Shown piece by piece: positions 1-8,052 of a stretch of 39,963 nt of DNA; positions within the stretch are counted from its first letter, which is position 1; the number at the start of each line of letters is the position of its first letter. Below the pieces are notes generated by a model. The model did not search any database, was not told the origin of the DNA, and was given only the letters and a program-made list of their open reading frames with translations. The DNA is from Planktomarina sp. (GTDB lineage: Bacteria; Pseudomonadota; Alphaproteobacteria; Rhodobacterales; Rhodobacteraceae). The stretch covers positions 1 to 39,963 of the forward strand of contig JADHLF010000019.1 in the NCBI GenBank assembly GCA_016780825.1. The letters run 5' to 3'. The translations under genes were made by a program, and so were the position numbers.

Positions 1-580
1 CCTGGGCCAGATACCCCGTGTCGCTGGCTGGTTTGACAAGGCTGGGCACCCCGGCCAAGAGACTGGGGGCAAGCTTTTCCAACATGCCCCAAACCGGAAA
101 GTTGAACGCATTGATTTGCAATGAAATCCCTTGGCGCGGGGTCAAGACATGCTGGCCAAGAAAACTGCCGTCGCGGCTGAGCACTTCCACCTCCCCATCA
201 GGCAGAACAAACCCCTCGGGCATTTCCCGGCGCCCTTTGGACGCATAGACCAGCAGCGTGCCAATGCCGCCGTCGATATCAATCTGACTGTCCGCAAGCG
301 TGGCGCCCGTGAGGAAGGATAATTCATAGAGCGCTTTGCGTTGCTCCTTAAGATGCAGCGCAAGGGCTTTGAGCATGCGGGCGCGGTCGTGAAAATTCAA
401 TGCGCGCAACGCCGGCCCCCCCTGGGTCTTGGCGTAGTCCCGCATGGCGGCCGTATCGGGCACCCCGCCCAGAACGCCGAGGGTCTCGCCCGTGACCGCT
501 GAGCGCACCGGCCGACCGCTGCGATCTGAGCGGAGCCAGCGCCCCATAGCATAGCTCGAAAAATGATCTTGATCCAACAC
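1..580 (-). CDS. paaZ: PaaZ, N-terminal aldehyde dehydrogenase part (partial)
   Basis: Reading the minus strand from 580 gives an open frame to the window edge, about 193 residues, beginning (V/M)LDQDHFSSYAMGRWL. It contains RALNFHDRARML, GGIGTLLVYASKGRREMP and QINAFNFPVWGMLEKLAPSL, which match the start of the aldehyde dehydrogenase domain of PaaZ. PaaZ opens the oxepin-CoA ring with its C-terminal MaoC-like hydratase domain and oxidises the resulting semialdehyde with this domain; the catalytic Cys and the hydratase half lie outside the window. The start is GTG at 580 or TTG at 577: an AGAGG stands 7 bases before the GTG, and no ATG fits. The gene is divergent from paaG and shares its 89-bp control region. 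The identification rests on the visible N-terminal motifs and the paa neighbours. Confidence 0.9.
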   Translation of the reverse strand, partial: MLDQDHFSSYAMGRWLRSDRSGRPVRSAVTGETLGVLGGVPDTAAMRDYAKTQGGPALRALNFHDRARMLKALALHLKEQRKALYELSFLTGATLADSQIDIDGGIGTLLVYASKGRREMPEGFVLPDGEVEVLSRDGSFLGQHVLTPRQGISLQINAFNFPVWGMLEKLAPSLLAGVPSLVKPASDTGYLAQ

Positions 581-615
581 CGGCACACCTCTGTTTAAAA
601 CTTGGAATATTAATT

Positions 616-631
616 GACCAAGCGGTCGGTC
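616..631. promoter_or_regulatory. Candidate PaaR operator between paaZ and paaG
   Basis: The 89-bp gap between divergent paaZ and paaG contains GACC-AAGC-GGTC (616-627), followed directly by a second GGTC. This makes an inverted repeat of the GACC/GGTC type with a CGGTCGGT core. A TTGACC hexamer at 614-619 could be a -35 element toward paaG, so a bound repressor would block it. A TetR-family regulator is encoded at the end of the paaG operon. The link between site and regulator is inference from position and symmetry. Confidence 0.4.
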
Positions 632-669
632 TATGCAAGTTATTTGTACAACCCGCATTGGAGGCCCAA

Positions 670-1455
670 ATGTCTGACACGATCCTGACCCAACATCACG
701 ACGGCTGGATGCAGATTACCTTAAACCGGCCCGATCGTCTCAACGCTTTCAATGACGAAATGCATGCCGCCCTCAGCACGGCGTTGAGCGCGGCAGAAAA
801 GCCTGGCGTGCGCGCGCTATTGCTCACCGGCGCGGGGCGCGGATTTTGCGCCGGGCAAGATCTTGAGGGGCGCGATCCGCGCAGATTGGGCGCTCCCCCT
901 GATCTGGGCCATACGCTGAGCACGCTTTATAATCCTCTGGTACAACGCCTGCGCGCATTGGCCAAACCTGTGGTCTGCGCTGTGAATGGTGTTGCGGCGG
1001 GGGCAGGCGCCAATATTGTGTTTGGCTGCGATATTGTCCTGGCGGCCACCACGGCAAAATTCGTGCAAAGTTTTGCCAAAGTTGGACTAATCCCCGACGC
1101 GGGCGGCACCTATCATTTGACGCAAATCTTGGGGCCGCTGCGCGCCAAGGCCTGGGCCATGACCGCCACGCCCATCACAGCGCAAACCGCCCAAGACTGG
1201 GGATTGGTTTGGCAATGCTTCGACCCGGATGCGCTTTTGGAGGCTGCACAGAAGATGACCGCTGACCTGGCCGCGGGCGCGACCGTTGGCTTGGCCCAAA
1301 CCAAATATGCCATTCACCAAGCAGGGCAGATGGATCTCGAGGCGCATATGGCGCTGGAAGCAGAGATTCAGCGCGCTTGCGGCCAGTCGGCAGATTACCT
1401 CGAAGGCGTCACCGCCTTCCTCGACAAGCGCCCCCCAAATTATTCAGGATGCTAA
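670..1455 (+). CDS. paaG: PaaG, 1,2-epoxyphenylacetyl-CoA isomerase
   Basis: A 261-residue crotonase-fold protein of the enoyl-CoA hydratase/isomerase superfamily. PaaG converts ring-1,2-epoxyphenylacetyl-CoA to the seven-membered oxepin-CoA. Visible motifs are LNRPDRLNAFN near the N-terminus, GRGFCAGQDL for CoA binding, the oxyanion-hole stretch VNGVAAGAGANIVFGCDI, and KVGLIPDAGGTYHL, whose Asp is the type found in PaaG rather than the Glu of hydratases. The ATG at 670 is preferred because GGAGG (660-664) stands 5 bases upstream; a TTG at 658 lies inside the Shine-Dalgarno region. It is the first gene of the rightward paa operon, and the paaI ATG follows its stop after one base. Confidence 0.93.
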   Translation: MSDTILTQHHDGWMQITLNRPDRLNAFNDEMHAALSTALSAAEKPGVRALLLTGAGRGFCAGQDLEGRDPRRLGAPPDLGHTLSTLYNPLVQRLRALAKPVVCAVNGVAAGAGANIVFGCDIVLAATTAKFVQSFAKVGLIPDAGGTYHLTQILGPLRAKAWAMTATPITAQTAQDWGLVWQCFDPDALLEAAQKMTADLAAGATVGLAQTKYAIHQAGQMDLEAHMALEAEIQRACGQSADYLEGVTAFLDKRPPNYSGC

Positions 1456-1456
1456 A

Positions 1457-1897
1457 ATGCCCCTAACCGCGCAACAAATTGCCGAAAAATCCTCCGCGGC
1501 CTTGGGCGCCCATGATGCGGCCAGCCATGCGCTGGGGTTGCGGGTCACCCATATCGCGCCCGGACAGGCCAATGTGACCATGCAGGTCACAGAGCTGATG
1601 CTCAACGGCCATGGGATCTGCCACGGCGGCTTGATCTTCACCCTGGCCGACACCGCCTTTGCGCATGCGTGCAACAGCTATAATCAACGGGTCGTGGCCC
1701 AGACTTGCACTGTCAGTTTTCTCGCCCCAGGCCAGTTGGGCGACCAGTTGACCGCCACGGCCCGCGAGCTGCACCGCGCCGGGCGCAGCGGCATTTATGA
1801 CATCGCAGTCACCCGTGCCACAGGCGAGGTCATTGCCCAATTCCGAGGACAGTCCCGCAGCATCAAGGGTCAGCATTTTGAGGAGTCCCAACCATGA
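1457..1897 (+). CDS. paaI: PaaI, hydroxyphenylacetyl-CoA thioesterase
   Basis: A 146-residue HotDog-fold thioesterase. PaaI hydrolyses dead-end or ring-hydroxylated CoA thioesters and so rescues CoA sequestered during phenylacetate breakdown. The family signature NGHGICHGGLIFTLADTAFAHACN is present, with the HGG turn and the acidic residue of LADTAFA where the catalytic Asp is expected. A HotDog beta segment (VVAQTCTVSFLAPGQLGDQLTATA) follows. The ATG begins one base after the paaG stop, and the last codons overlap the paaJ start, so the gene is translationally coupled on both sides. Confidence 0.93.
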   Translation: MPLTAQQIAEKSSAALGAHDAASHALGLRVTHIAPGQANVTMQVTELMLNGHGICHGGLIFTLADTAFAHACNSYNQRVVAQTCTVSFLAPGQLGDQLTATARELHRAGRSGIYDIAVTRATGEVIAQFRGQSRSIKGQHFEESQP

Positions 1898-3096
1898 CAG
1901 AGGCCTATCTGTGCACCGGGCGTCGCAGCGCGATCGGTCGTTTTGGCGGCGCTTTGGCGCAAACCCGACCCGATGATCTATTGGCCCATGTGATCCGTGC
2001 CACCCTGGCCGATGTGCCGACCCTCGATCCCTCGGCCATTGATGATGTGATCATGGGATGCGCCAATCAGGCCGGAGAAGACAATCGCAATGTGGCCCGC
2101 ATGGCGGCCCTCTTGGCCGGCTTGCCTGAGAGCGTCGCGGGCGTCACGCTCAACCGGCTGTGTGGCTCAGGATTGGACGCAATCGCCATGGGCGCACGCG
2201 CGATCAAAGCCGGTGAGGCAGAAATCATACTGGCCGGCGGCGTAGAAAGCATGACCCGCGCGCCCATGGTCATGCCCAAGGCCGAGAGCGCCTTTTCGCG
2301 AAAGGCGGAAATTTTCGACACAACCATCGGATGGCGGTTTGTCAACCGCGAGATGAAGACGCGCTTTGGCATCGACAGCATGCCCGAAACGGCCGAAAAT
2401 GTGGCCGAGGATTTTGGCATATCGCGCGCCGATCAAGACGCCTTTGCCCATCGCAGCCAGTGCCGCGCGGCCGCAGCCCAGGCCTCAGGAAGATTTGCCC
2501 GGGAAATCACCCCCATCGCGCTGCCGCAACGGCGCGGCGACCCGATCATCTTTGACACTGATGAACACCCGCGCACAACCAGCCTGGAACAACTCGCCAG
2601 CCTCACCACCCCGTTTCGGCAAAATGGTACGGTCACAGCCGGCAATGCCTCGGGCGTCAATGATGGGGCCGCAGCGCTCCTCATCGCCTCGCAAGGCGCC
2701 GTGGAGCGCTTTGGCCTCACGCCCATGGCGCGCATTCTTGGAACAGCCGTGGCCGGGGTCGCCCCGCGTATTATGGGCATCGGCCCTGCGCCGGCCAGCC
2801 AAAAGCTCTTGCAGCGGCTTGGGCTGACGCTGTCAGATATAGATCTGATAGAACTCAACGAGGCCTTCGCCGCCCAGGGCTTGGCGGTCATGCGGCAGCT
2901 TGGCCTGGCCGATGATGCCGCCCATGTGAATCCCAATGGCGGCGCCATAGCCCTTGGCCACCCTCTGGGCATGTCAGGGGCGCGTCTGGCTTTGACCGCC
3001 GCCCATGAAATGCAGATACATGGCCACAAGCGCGCCCTATGCACTATGTGCATCGGCGTGGGGCAAGGCATTGCGATGATACTTGACAAACTGTGA
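1894..3096 (+). CDS. paaJ: PaaJ/PcaF-type beta-ketoadipyl-CoA thiolase
   Basis: A 400-residue thiolase that cleaves 3-oxoadipyl-CoA, and in the phenylacetate route also 3-oxo-5,6-didehydrosuberyl-CoA, to acetyl-CoA and shorter acyl-CoA. The nucleophilic Cys is C90 in NRLCGSGLDAI. Other thiolase motifs are GGVESMTRAPMV, NGTVTAGNASGVNDGAAALL, NEAFAAQ, NPNGGAIALGHPLGMSGAR (the active-site His) and CTMCIGVGQG near the C-terminus (second active-site Cys). Length and the N-terminal CTGRRSAIGRFGGAL are typical of the PcaF/PaaJ subfamily. The start overlaps the paaI stop as ATGA. The protein could also serve a protocatechuate branch, but the gene order supports phenylacetate. Confidence 0.92.
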   Translation: MTEAYLCTGRRSAIGRFGGALAQTRPDDLLAHVIRATLADVPTLDPSAIDDVIMGCANQAGEDNRNVARMAALLAGLPESVAGVTLNRLCGSGLDAIAMGARAIKAGEAEIILAGGVESMTRAPMVMPKAESAFSRKAEIFDTTIGWRFVNREMKTRFGIDSMPETAENVAEDFGISRADQDAFAHRSQCRAAAAQASGRFAREITPIALPQRRGDPIIFDTDEHPRTTSLEQLASLTTPFRQNGTVTAGNASGVNDGAAALLIASQGAVERFGLTPMARILGTAVAGVAPRIMGIGPAPASQKLLQRLGLTLSDIDLIELNEAFAAQGLAVMRQLGLADDAAHVNPNGGAIALGHPLGMSGARLALTAAHEMQIHGHKRALCTMCIGVGQGIAMILDKL

Positions 3097-3106
3097 GACG
3101 AGACAG

Positions 3107-4390
3107 ATGAAAGATTTATCCCCAAAACCCGGAGATTTAAGCGCCATTGAAACCGCCAGCCGCGATGAAATCGAAGCGCTGCAACTTGAGCGGATGCGCT
3201 GGTCCCTGACCCATGCCTACACCAATGTGCCGCATTATAAACAGAGCTTCGATGCGGCCGGCGTGCATCCCGATGATCTGAAATCTCTGGCCGATTTGGC
3301 CCGCTTTCCATTCACTGTGAAAACAGATTTGCGGAACAACTACCCCTTTGGCCTCTTCGCTGTGCCACGCAGCCAGATCAATCGCATTCACGCCTCCTCT
3401 GGCACCACGGGCCAACCCACCGTGGTCGGCTATACCAAAGCAGATTTGGCGATGTGGGATGAGGTGATGGAACGCTCCTTGCGCGCATCCGGTCTGCGCG
3501 CGGGAGATCTGCTCCACAATGCCTATGGCTACGGGCTTTTTACCGGCGGATTGGGCGTGCATGGCGGCGCGGAAAAAATGGGTCTGACTGTGGTGCCCGT
3601 CTCCGGTGGCATGACCGAACGGCAGGTGCGTTTGATCGAAGATTTTCAAGCCACCGGCATCACAGTCACCCCCTCCTATATGCTGTCAATTCTCGACGAA
3701 TACCGCCGTCAGGGTCTCGATCCGCGCAAATCTCCGCTGCAAGTGGGTATTTTTGGCGCCGAACCTTGGACCAACGCGATGCGCGAGGAGGTCGAGCAGG
3801 CGTTTGACATGCATGCAGTGGATATTTACGGCCTCTCAGAGGTTATGGGCCCGGGCGTGTCTTGCGAATGCGTGGAAAGCAAAGACGAGCTGCATATTTG
3901 GGAAGACCACTTCTACCCAGAGATCATTGATCCCGAGACCGGCGCGGTTCTGCCAGATGGGTCGCTGGGGGAATTGGTCTTTACCTCTCTGAGCAAGGAA
4001 GCCTTTCCAATCATACGTTACCGCACCCGCGATCTGACCCGGCTCCTACCCGGCACCGCGCGCAGCATGCGGCGCATGGAAAAAGTCACCGGCCGCAGCG
4101 ATGACATGATGATCCTGCGCGGCGTCAATGTCTTTCCGACGCAGATCGAAGAGCAATTGATGAAAGTGCCACAATTGGCGGCGCATTTTCAGATTGAACT
4201 GGTCAAAAAGGGCCCGATGGATCACATGATTGTGCATGTGGAGGGCGATGGAGCCGCTGGCGACACCCTAGCAGCCCTCATCAAGGCCAATATCGGCATC
4301 ACAGCGGAGGTGCGCGCAGGCGCTGAAAATTCCGTCGCCAGATCGCAAGGCAAAGCCGTTCGGGTTATTGACAACCGAGCCGCGCGCTAA
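3107..4390 (+). CDS. paaK: PaaK, phenylacetate-CoA ligase
   Basis: A 427-residue AMP-forming ligase that activates phenylacetate to phenylacetyl-CoA, the first committed step of the pathway. The ATP/AMP signature HASSGTTGQPTVVGYT lies near residue 100. Also present are NAYGYGLFTGGLGVHGGAE, GAEPWTNAMREE, the adenine-binding DIYGLSEVMGPGVS, FPIIRYRTRDLTRL and, in the C-terminal lid, GRSDDMMILRGVNVFPTQIEE. ARSQGKAVRVIDNR supplies the conserved terminal Lys. The ATG at 3107 gives the usual length; an upstream in-frame codon at 3083 would overlap the thiolase. Spacing to paaJ is 10 bp and to paaR 3 bp. Confidence 0.95.
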   Translation: MKDLSPKPGDLSAIETASRDEIEALQLERMRWSLTHAYTNVPHYKQSFDAAGVHPDDLKSLADLARFPFTVKTDLRNNYPFGLFAVPRSQINRIHASSGTTGQPTVVGYTKADLAMWDEVMERSLRASGLRAGDLLHNAYGYGLFTGGLGVHGGAEKMGLTVVPVSGGMTERQVRLIEDFQATGITVTPSYMLSILDEYRRQGLDPRKSPLQVGIFGAEPWTNAMREEVEQAFDMHAVDIYGLSEVMGPGVSCECVESKDELHIWEDHFYPEIIDPETGAVLPDGSLGELVFTSLSKEAFPIIRYRTRDLTRLLPGTARSMRRMEKVTGRSDDMMILRGVNVFPTQIEEQLMKVPQLAAHFQIELVKKGPMDHMIVHVEGDGAAGDTLAALIKANIGITAEVRAGAENSVARSQGKAVRVIDNRAAR

Positions 4391-4393
4391 CCT

Positions 4394-5008
4394 GTGGCCC
4401 GCCCTATCGCCAAGGACCACCGCGAAAAACGCAGCGCGATCTTGAAACAGGCCGCGGTCTATTTCGCAGACCACGGCTATGATCGCGCGTCGGTCAACGG
4501 GGTGGCCGGGGCTTGCGGCATCTCCAAATCCCTGATTTATCACTATTACGACAGCAAGGAACAGCTGCTCTTTGACATATTGCACAGCCATCTCTCGACG
4601 CTCCATGAGGGCCTGATAGCCCTGCCACCGGCCAAGGATCCTGAGCTTCAGCTGCGTCAATTGGTGAGAAAACTGCTGCACATGTACCGCGGCGCAGATG
4701 CCGAGCATAGGTTGCAATTGCAAAGCACAACGGCTCTGCCCAAAGCGCAACGCCACATATTGGCGGAGATTCAACGGGCGATTGTCAAAGAATTTTCTCA
4801 GGCTATTGCAGCCGCCGCGCCAGAATATCTAGGCCAAGCGCCCGATCATTTGCGTCCGCTCACCATGTCACTCTTTGGCATGGTCAATTGGTTCTACCTC
4901 TGGCACCAACCCGGCCGTGGCTTGAGCCGCGAAACATATGCGGATCTGGCGACCGAACTTCTCTTGGGCGGGTTGGCACGGCTCCAAAATCAGGAGCGAT
5001 CCCCTTAA
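4394..5008 (+). CDS. paaR: TetR/AcrR-family regulator, probable PaaR
   Basis: A 204-residue TetR-type repressor with GTG start at 4394. The N-terminal helix-turn-helix covers about residues 10-55, with the signature YFADHGYDRASVNGVAGACGISKSLIYHYYDSKEQLL. The remaining part is the variable ligand-binding and dimerisation domain. It is the last gene of the paa operon, 3 bp after paaK. TetR-type PaaR proteins in other proteobacteria and Thermus sense phenylacetyl-CoA and repress paa genes; that role here is inferred from position. The stop shares TTAA at 5005-5008 with the stop of convergent aroQ, so the two genes end on the same bases. Confidence 0.85.
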   Translation: MARPIAKDHREKRSAILKQAAVYFADHGYDRASVNGVAGACGISKSLIYHYYDSKEQLLFDILHSHLSTLHEGLIALPPAKDPELQLRQLVRKLLHMYRGADAEHRLQLQSTTALPKAQRHILAEIQRAIVKEFSQAIAAAAPEYLGQAPDHLRPLTMSLFGMVNWFYLWHQPGRGLSRETYADLATELLLGGLARLQNQERSP

Positions 5009-5451
5009 CCCTTAGGCGCCAAGATATGGGCCATGCGCTGCATCGCCAGACTATAGCCCTGGACACCGAACCCCGCGATCACCCCATCTGCTCTTAAAGA
5101 GACATAGGAGGCATGGCGGAAACTCTCGCGTTTGTGCACATTTGAAATATGCACCTCTAGCACCGGGCCCTCAAATGTATGCAATGCATCAAGCAGGGCC
5201 ACCGAGGTATGGGTGAAGGCCGCCGGGTTGATGATAATGCCCGCTGAGGTTTCCCGCGCCTTATGGATCATATCAATGAGCGCACCCTCATGATTGCTTT
5301 GCATCAGCTCGCAACGCAGACCAAATTGCGTCGCCACCTCCGCGCAGGACTTTGCCACATCCTCCAATGTGTAATGCCCGTAAATTTCCGGCTGACGTTG
5401 TCCCAAAAGGTTTAAATTAGGACCGTTCAAAATCGTAATGAGTTGCGCCAT
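5005..5451 (-). CDS. aroQ: Type II 3-dehydroquinate dehydratase
   Basis: A 148-residue AroQ that dehydrates 3-dehydroquinate to 3-dehydroshikimate in the shikimate pathway. All family motifs are visible: ITILNGPNLNLLGQRQPEIYG with active-site Arg and Tyr24, LMQSNHEGALIDMIHKA, IINPAAFTHTSVALLDAL with the INP loop, and LEVHISNVHKRESFRHASYVS with the catalytic His. The ATG at 5451 gives the canonical N-terminus; a longer frame starting at 5490 adds 13 residues unlike the family. The gene stands alone, convergent with paaR. Confidence 0.96.
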   Translation of the reverse strand: MAQLITILNGPNLNLLGQRQPEIYGHYTLEDVAKSCAEVATQFGLRCELMQSNHEGALIDMIHKARETSAGIIINPAAFTHTSVALLDALHTFEGPVLEVHISNVHKRESFRHASYVSLRADGVIAGFGVQGYSLAMQRMAHILAPKG

Positions 5452-5532
5452 ATTCTCAGTTCCATCTCGTTTGTACCCCGGCCATGCCACAGTTTTGCAG
5501 CAATTGCGACTGTTTCTTGCCCCGCGCTGAAA

Positions 5533-6924
5533 TTATGCCGCCAGCGCGCAGAGCACGTCATAGGCGGCGTGCACGTCGTCTTGGGTCACATCAAATTGAC
5601 CAATCTGGAACCGAACGGCAATCTGCCCATCCACTTTGGTCTGTGTAATATAAATCCGCCCATCGTCATTGATCCGGTTTACAAAAGCAATTTGCGCCGC
5701 ATCGTCGCGCCCGGCCAATCGAAAGGTAAACAAGGATAAAACCGGCGCAGTCACGATCTCAAATTGAGGATGCTGTGACAATTGATCAGCCAAATTTTCA
5801 GCCCAAGCCACATGATTGCGCAGCCTCTGGCGCAGGGCCTCAAGCCCGTAGGAGCGCAGCAAAAACCACAGCTTCAACGCGCGAAACCGCCGCCCAAGAG
5901 GCAAAGACCACTCCGAATAATTAATCACCCCGTCACGGCCATGGGTTTTGAGATATTCCGGTTGAATGGCCAGAGTTTTGACCAGGCTTGCAGGATCGGC
6001 AAGGAAATGCGCCGAGCAATCAAACTGCGCACCGAGCCATTTGTGCGGATTGAACACGAGGGAGTCCGCGCCCTCAATCCCGGCCCATAGCGCACGAAAT
6101 TCCGGGCAGATCATGCCCGCGCCGGCCCAAGCCGCATCCACATGGCTGTAGAGGTTAAACTCTTTGGCCAGGCCAAGCACGGCTGTGAGATCATCGCAGG
6201 CCCCTGTGCCCGTGCCACCGGTGCAGGCAATCACCCCCGCCGGCAGATCTCCCGCCGCAATATCGGCCTCAATCGCTGCCCGCAGCGCCACCGGATCCAT
6301 GCCGCGGCGGATGCCGCAAATGGGGATGCGCACGAGATTGTCTTGACCAATCCCTGCCACCCATATGGCGCGATCGACCGATGTATGAACCTCTGCCGAG
6401 CAATAAATACGCAGCCGCGGCGCTCCCGAAAGCCCTGATCGATTGCCCTGCCAATTCAGCGCCCGTTCTCGCATGGTCAGCACCGCCGCCAATGTCGCCG
6501 AGGAGGCCGAATCTTGAATGACACCCGAAAACCCTGCCGGAAGACCAATGGCTTGACGCAACCAATCTAGCATCACAGTTTCCATCTCCGTCGCCGCCGG
6601 TGATGTCTGCCAAAGCATACATTGCGCCGCAATAGTTGAGACCAACATCTCTGCCAGCATCGACGGCGGGGCCGCATTGGCCGGGAAATAGGCAAAAAAC
6701 CTGGGGTGCTGCCAATGGGTCATCCCTGGCATCACCACCCGCTCAAAATCGGCCATAATCTCTTGCATGGACTGCGGCGTCTCCGGGGCGCTTTGCTCCA
6801 AAAGAGCGGCCACATCTCCCGGCGCCGTTTGCGCACGCACCGGGCGGTCGCGCAAATTTTTATGGTAATCTGCGGCCCATTGAGAAATTTTCGCACCCCA
6901 GTCAGAAAACTCATCCCAGTGCAT
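5533..6924 (-). CDS. PLP-dependent group II decarboxylase, aromatic-L-amino-acid decarboxylase-like
   Basis: A 463-residue enzyme of the glutamate/aromatic amino acid decarboxylase family. It has the N-terminal helical part (THWQHPRFFAYFPANAAPPSMLAEM), QDSASSATLAAVLTMRERAL for phosphate binding, His180 in AEVHTSVDRA that stacks on PLP, HVDAAWAGAG with Asp263 for the pyridine nitrogen, and SLVFNPHKWLG with Lys295 forming the Schiff base. HWQHPRFFAYFP and LAIQPEYLK resemble tyrosine/DOPA/tryptophan decarboxylases more than glutamate or histidine decarboxylases. The exact substrate is not shown. ATG 6924 has AAGGA 6 bases upstream; a TTG at 6930 is less suitable. An aromatic amine product could feed phenylacetate formation next door; that link is speculative. 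Confidence 0.9.
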   Translation of the reverse strand: MHWDEFSDWGAKISQWAADYHKNLRDRPVRAQTAPGDVAALLEQSAPETPQSMQEIMADFERVVMPGMTHWQHPRFFAYFPANAAPPSMLAEMLVSTIAAQCMLWQTSPAATEMETVMLDWLRQAIGLPAGFSGVIQDSASSATLAAVLTMRERALNWQGNRSGLSGAPRLRIYCSAEVHTSVDRAIWVAGIGQDNLVRIPICGIRRGMDPVALRAAIEADIAAGDLPAGVIACTGGTGTGACDDLTAVLGLAKEFNLYSHVDAAWAGAGMICPEFRALWAGIEGADSLVFNPHKWLGAQFDCSAHFLADPASLVKTLAIQPEYLKTHGRDGVINYSEWSLPLGRRFRALKLWFLLRSYGLEALRQRLRNHVAWAENLADQLSQHPQFEIVTAPVLSLFTFRLAGRDDAAQIAFVNRINDDGRIYITQTKVDGQIAVRFQIGQFDVTQDDVHAAYDVLCALAA

Positions 6925-7223
6925 TTTCAATCCTTTCTCAGTTTACCACGGCGCCACTGCGGCAGGCCAAAGGTGGACACAGCCACCACCCTTTACGGAA
7001 AAGACAGCATACCGCTCCGCTCTGCACCTGCAACCCATAAAACGGAGGCGGGCGTGGGCTCTGGGCGAGGGCAAGCCTCGACCCTCTGAGCATCGCCAAA
7101 TTTGACATTGGCCCTTCACGCGCAGAAGCTCATGCCCATAAAACCGATCATGGATGCACAGGTGCATCCGTCAGCGCATCCCATCCAAGGCGGCGGGAGA
7201 TGCCAAAACTCAAGGAGATCTCT
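6925..7223. other. Divergent intergenic region, decarboxylase / SDR
   Basis: About 300 bp without a convincing gene. It must carry the start signals for the leftward decarboxylase and the rightward SDR. A TTGACA at 7102-7107 could be a rightward -35 element, but no good -10 follows at normal spacing. The GC-rich part near 7040-7090 has several G-runs and CCTC/GAGG pairs, but I could not draw one clear structure or match a known riboswitch. Confidence 0.4.
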
Positions 7224-8039
7224 TTGGAATTCCAAGACAAGATAGTGATCCTGACCGGAGCCGCAGGCGGCATCGGCGCGGCTCTGGCCCGTGAATTTGC
7301 CGGGCGCGGCGCGCGCTTGGCGCTCTGCGATCTCAATGCCGCCGCGCTGGAGGCGCTCTCTGGCGAATTGGGCGCGCTGCATATGGTCTGCGATGTGACC
7401 GTCGAAAGCCATATTCAGGCCCTCGTGGCAGAGGTCGAAGCGCGGCTTGGTCCGGTGGATATTTTCTTTTCCAACGCCGGGTTCAGCTCAGGCGAGCCAG
7501 ATCACGCGGCCTCAGCGCCCGATCGGATTTGGCAGGCGTCCTGGGAGGTGCATGTTATGGCGCATGTCTATGCCTGCCGTGCCCTTTTGCCGGCCATGCG
7601 GGCGCGTGGCCAGGGCTATCTTGTCCAGATGGCCTCGGCTGCGGGGCTGCTCAATCAAATTGGCGATGCGGCCTATTCAACCAGCAAACATGCCGCTGTC
7701 GGTTTCGCCGAAGCCCTGGCCATTTCCCATGGGCATGAAGGCCTCAAGGTCTCAGTCGTGTGCCCGCAATATGTTGCCACGCCAATGCTTGGATATGACG
7801 ATCCCGCCTCAGCGGCCCTTGTGCCCGGTCTATTGAGCCCCGAGGTCACAGCCCAGCGCGTGGCAGAGGCGATGGAGGAAGAGCGCTTTTTGATCCTACC
7901 GCATCCGGAGGTGGCCGACTATATGGTCTTCAAAGCAAAGGAGCCCGACAAATGGCTGGCCGCTATGCGCAAACTGCGCGCGCGGCTCGTGGCAAAACTC
8001 GGCAGGCTTGATTTGGCACAGATGCACAAATGGATGTGA
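7224..8039 (+). CDS. Short-chain dehydrogenase/reductase (SDR)
   Basis: A 271-residue classical SDR with a Rossmann fold. It shows the cofactor-binding TGAAGGIGAALAREF (TGxxxGIG), LCDLNAAALEAL with an acidic residue after beta-2 favouring NAD(H), FSNAG (the NNAG-type motif), catalytic Ser in QMASAAGLLNQIG, and YSTSKHA (YxxxK). Substrate is unknown. I prefer the TTG at 7224, which has a strong AAGGAG 6 bases upstream and gives the usual N-terminus MEFQDKIVILTG. An in-frame ATG at 7200 would add 8 residues (MPKLKEIS) and has a poorly spaced GGGAG. It is convergent with the GNAT gene, 13 bp apart. Confidence 0.88.
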   Translation: MEFQDKIVILTGAAGGIGAALAREFAGRGARLALCDLNAAALEALSGELGALHMVCDVTVESHIQALVAEVEARLGPVDIFFSNAGFSSGEPDHAASAPDRIWQASWEVHVMAHVYACRALLPAMRARGQGYLVQMASAAGLLNQIGDAAYSTSKHAAVGFAEALAISHGHEGLKVSVVCPQYVATPMLGYDDPASAALVPGLLSPEVTAQRVAEAMEEERFLILPHPEVADYMVFKAKEPDKWLAAMRKLRARLVAKLGRLDLAQMHKWM

Positions 8040-8052
8040 TCGCCAGATCGGT

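Noticed and set aside
18..322. Plus-strand ORFs over paaZ
   Set aside because: They lie opposite a clear PaaZ reading frame and have shadow-type composition.
2433..3311. A 292-codon minus-strand ORF opposite paaJ/paaK
   Set aside because: Low-complexity Arg/Ser/Ala shadow of the thiolase gene, with no start signal or domain.
7040..7100. Possible riboswitch in the G-rich leader before the SDR/decarboxylase pair
   Set aside because: I could not draw conserved helices or match any known riboswitch core.
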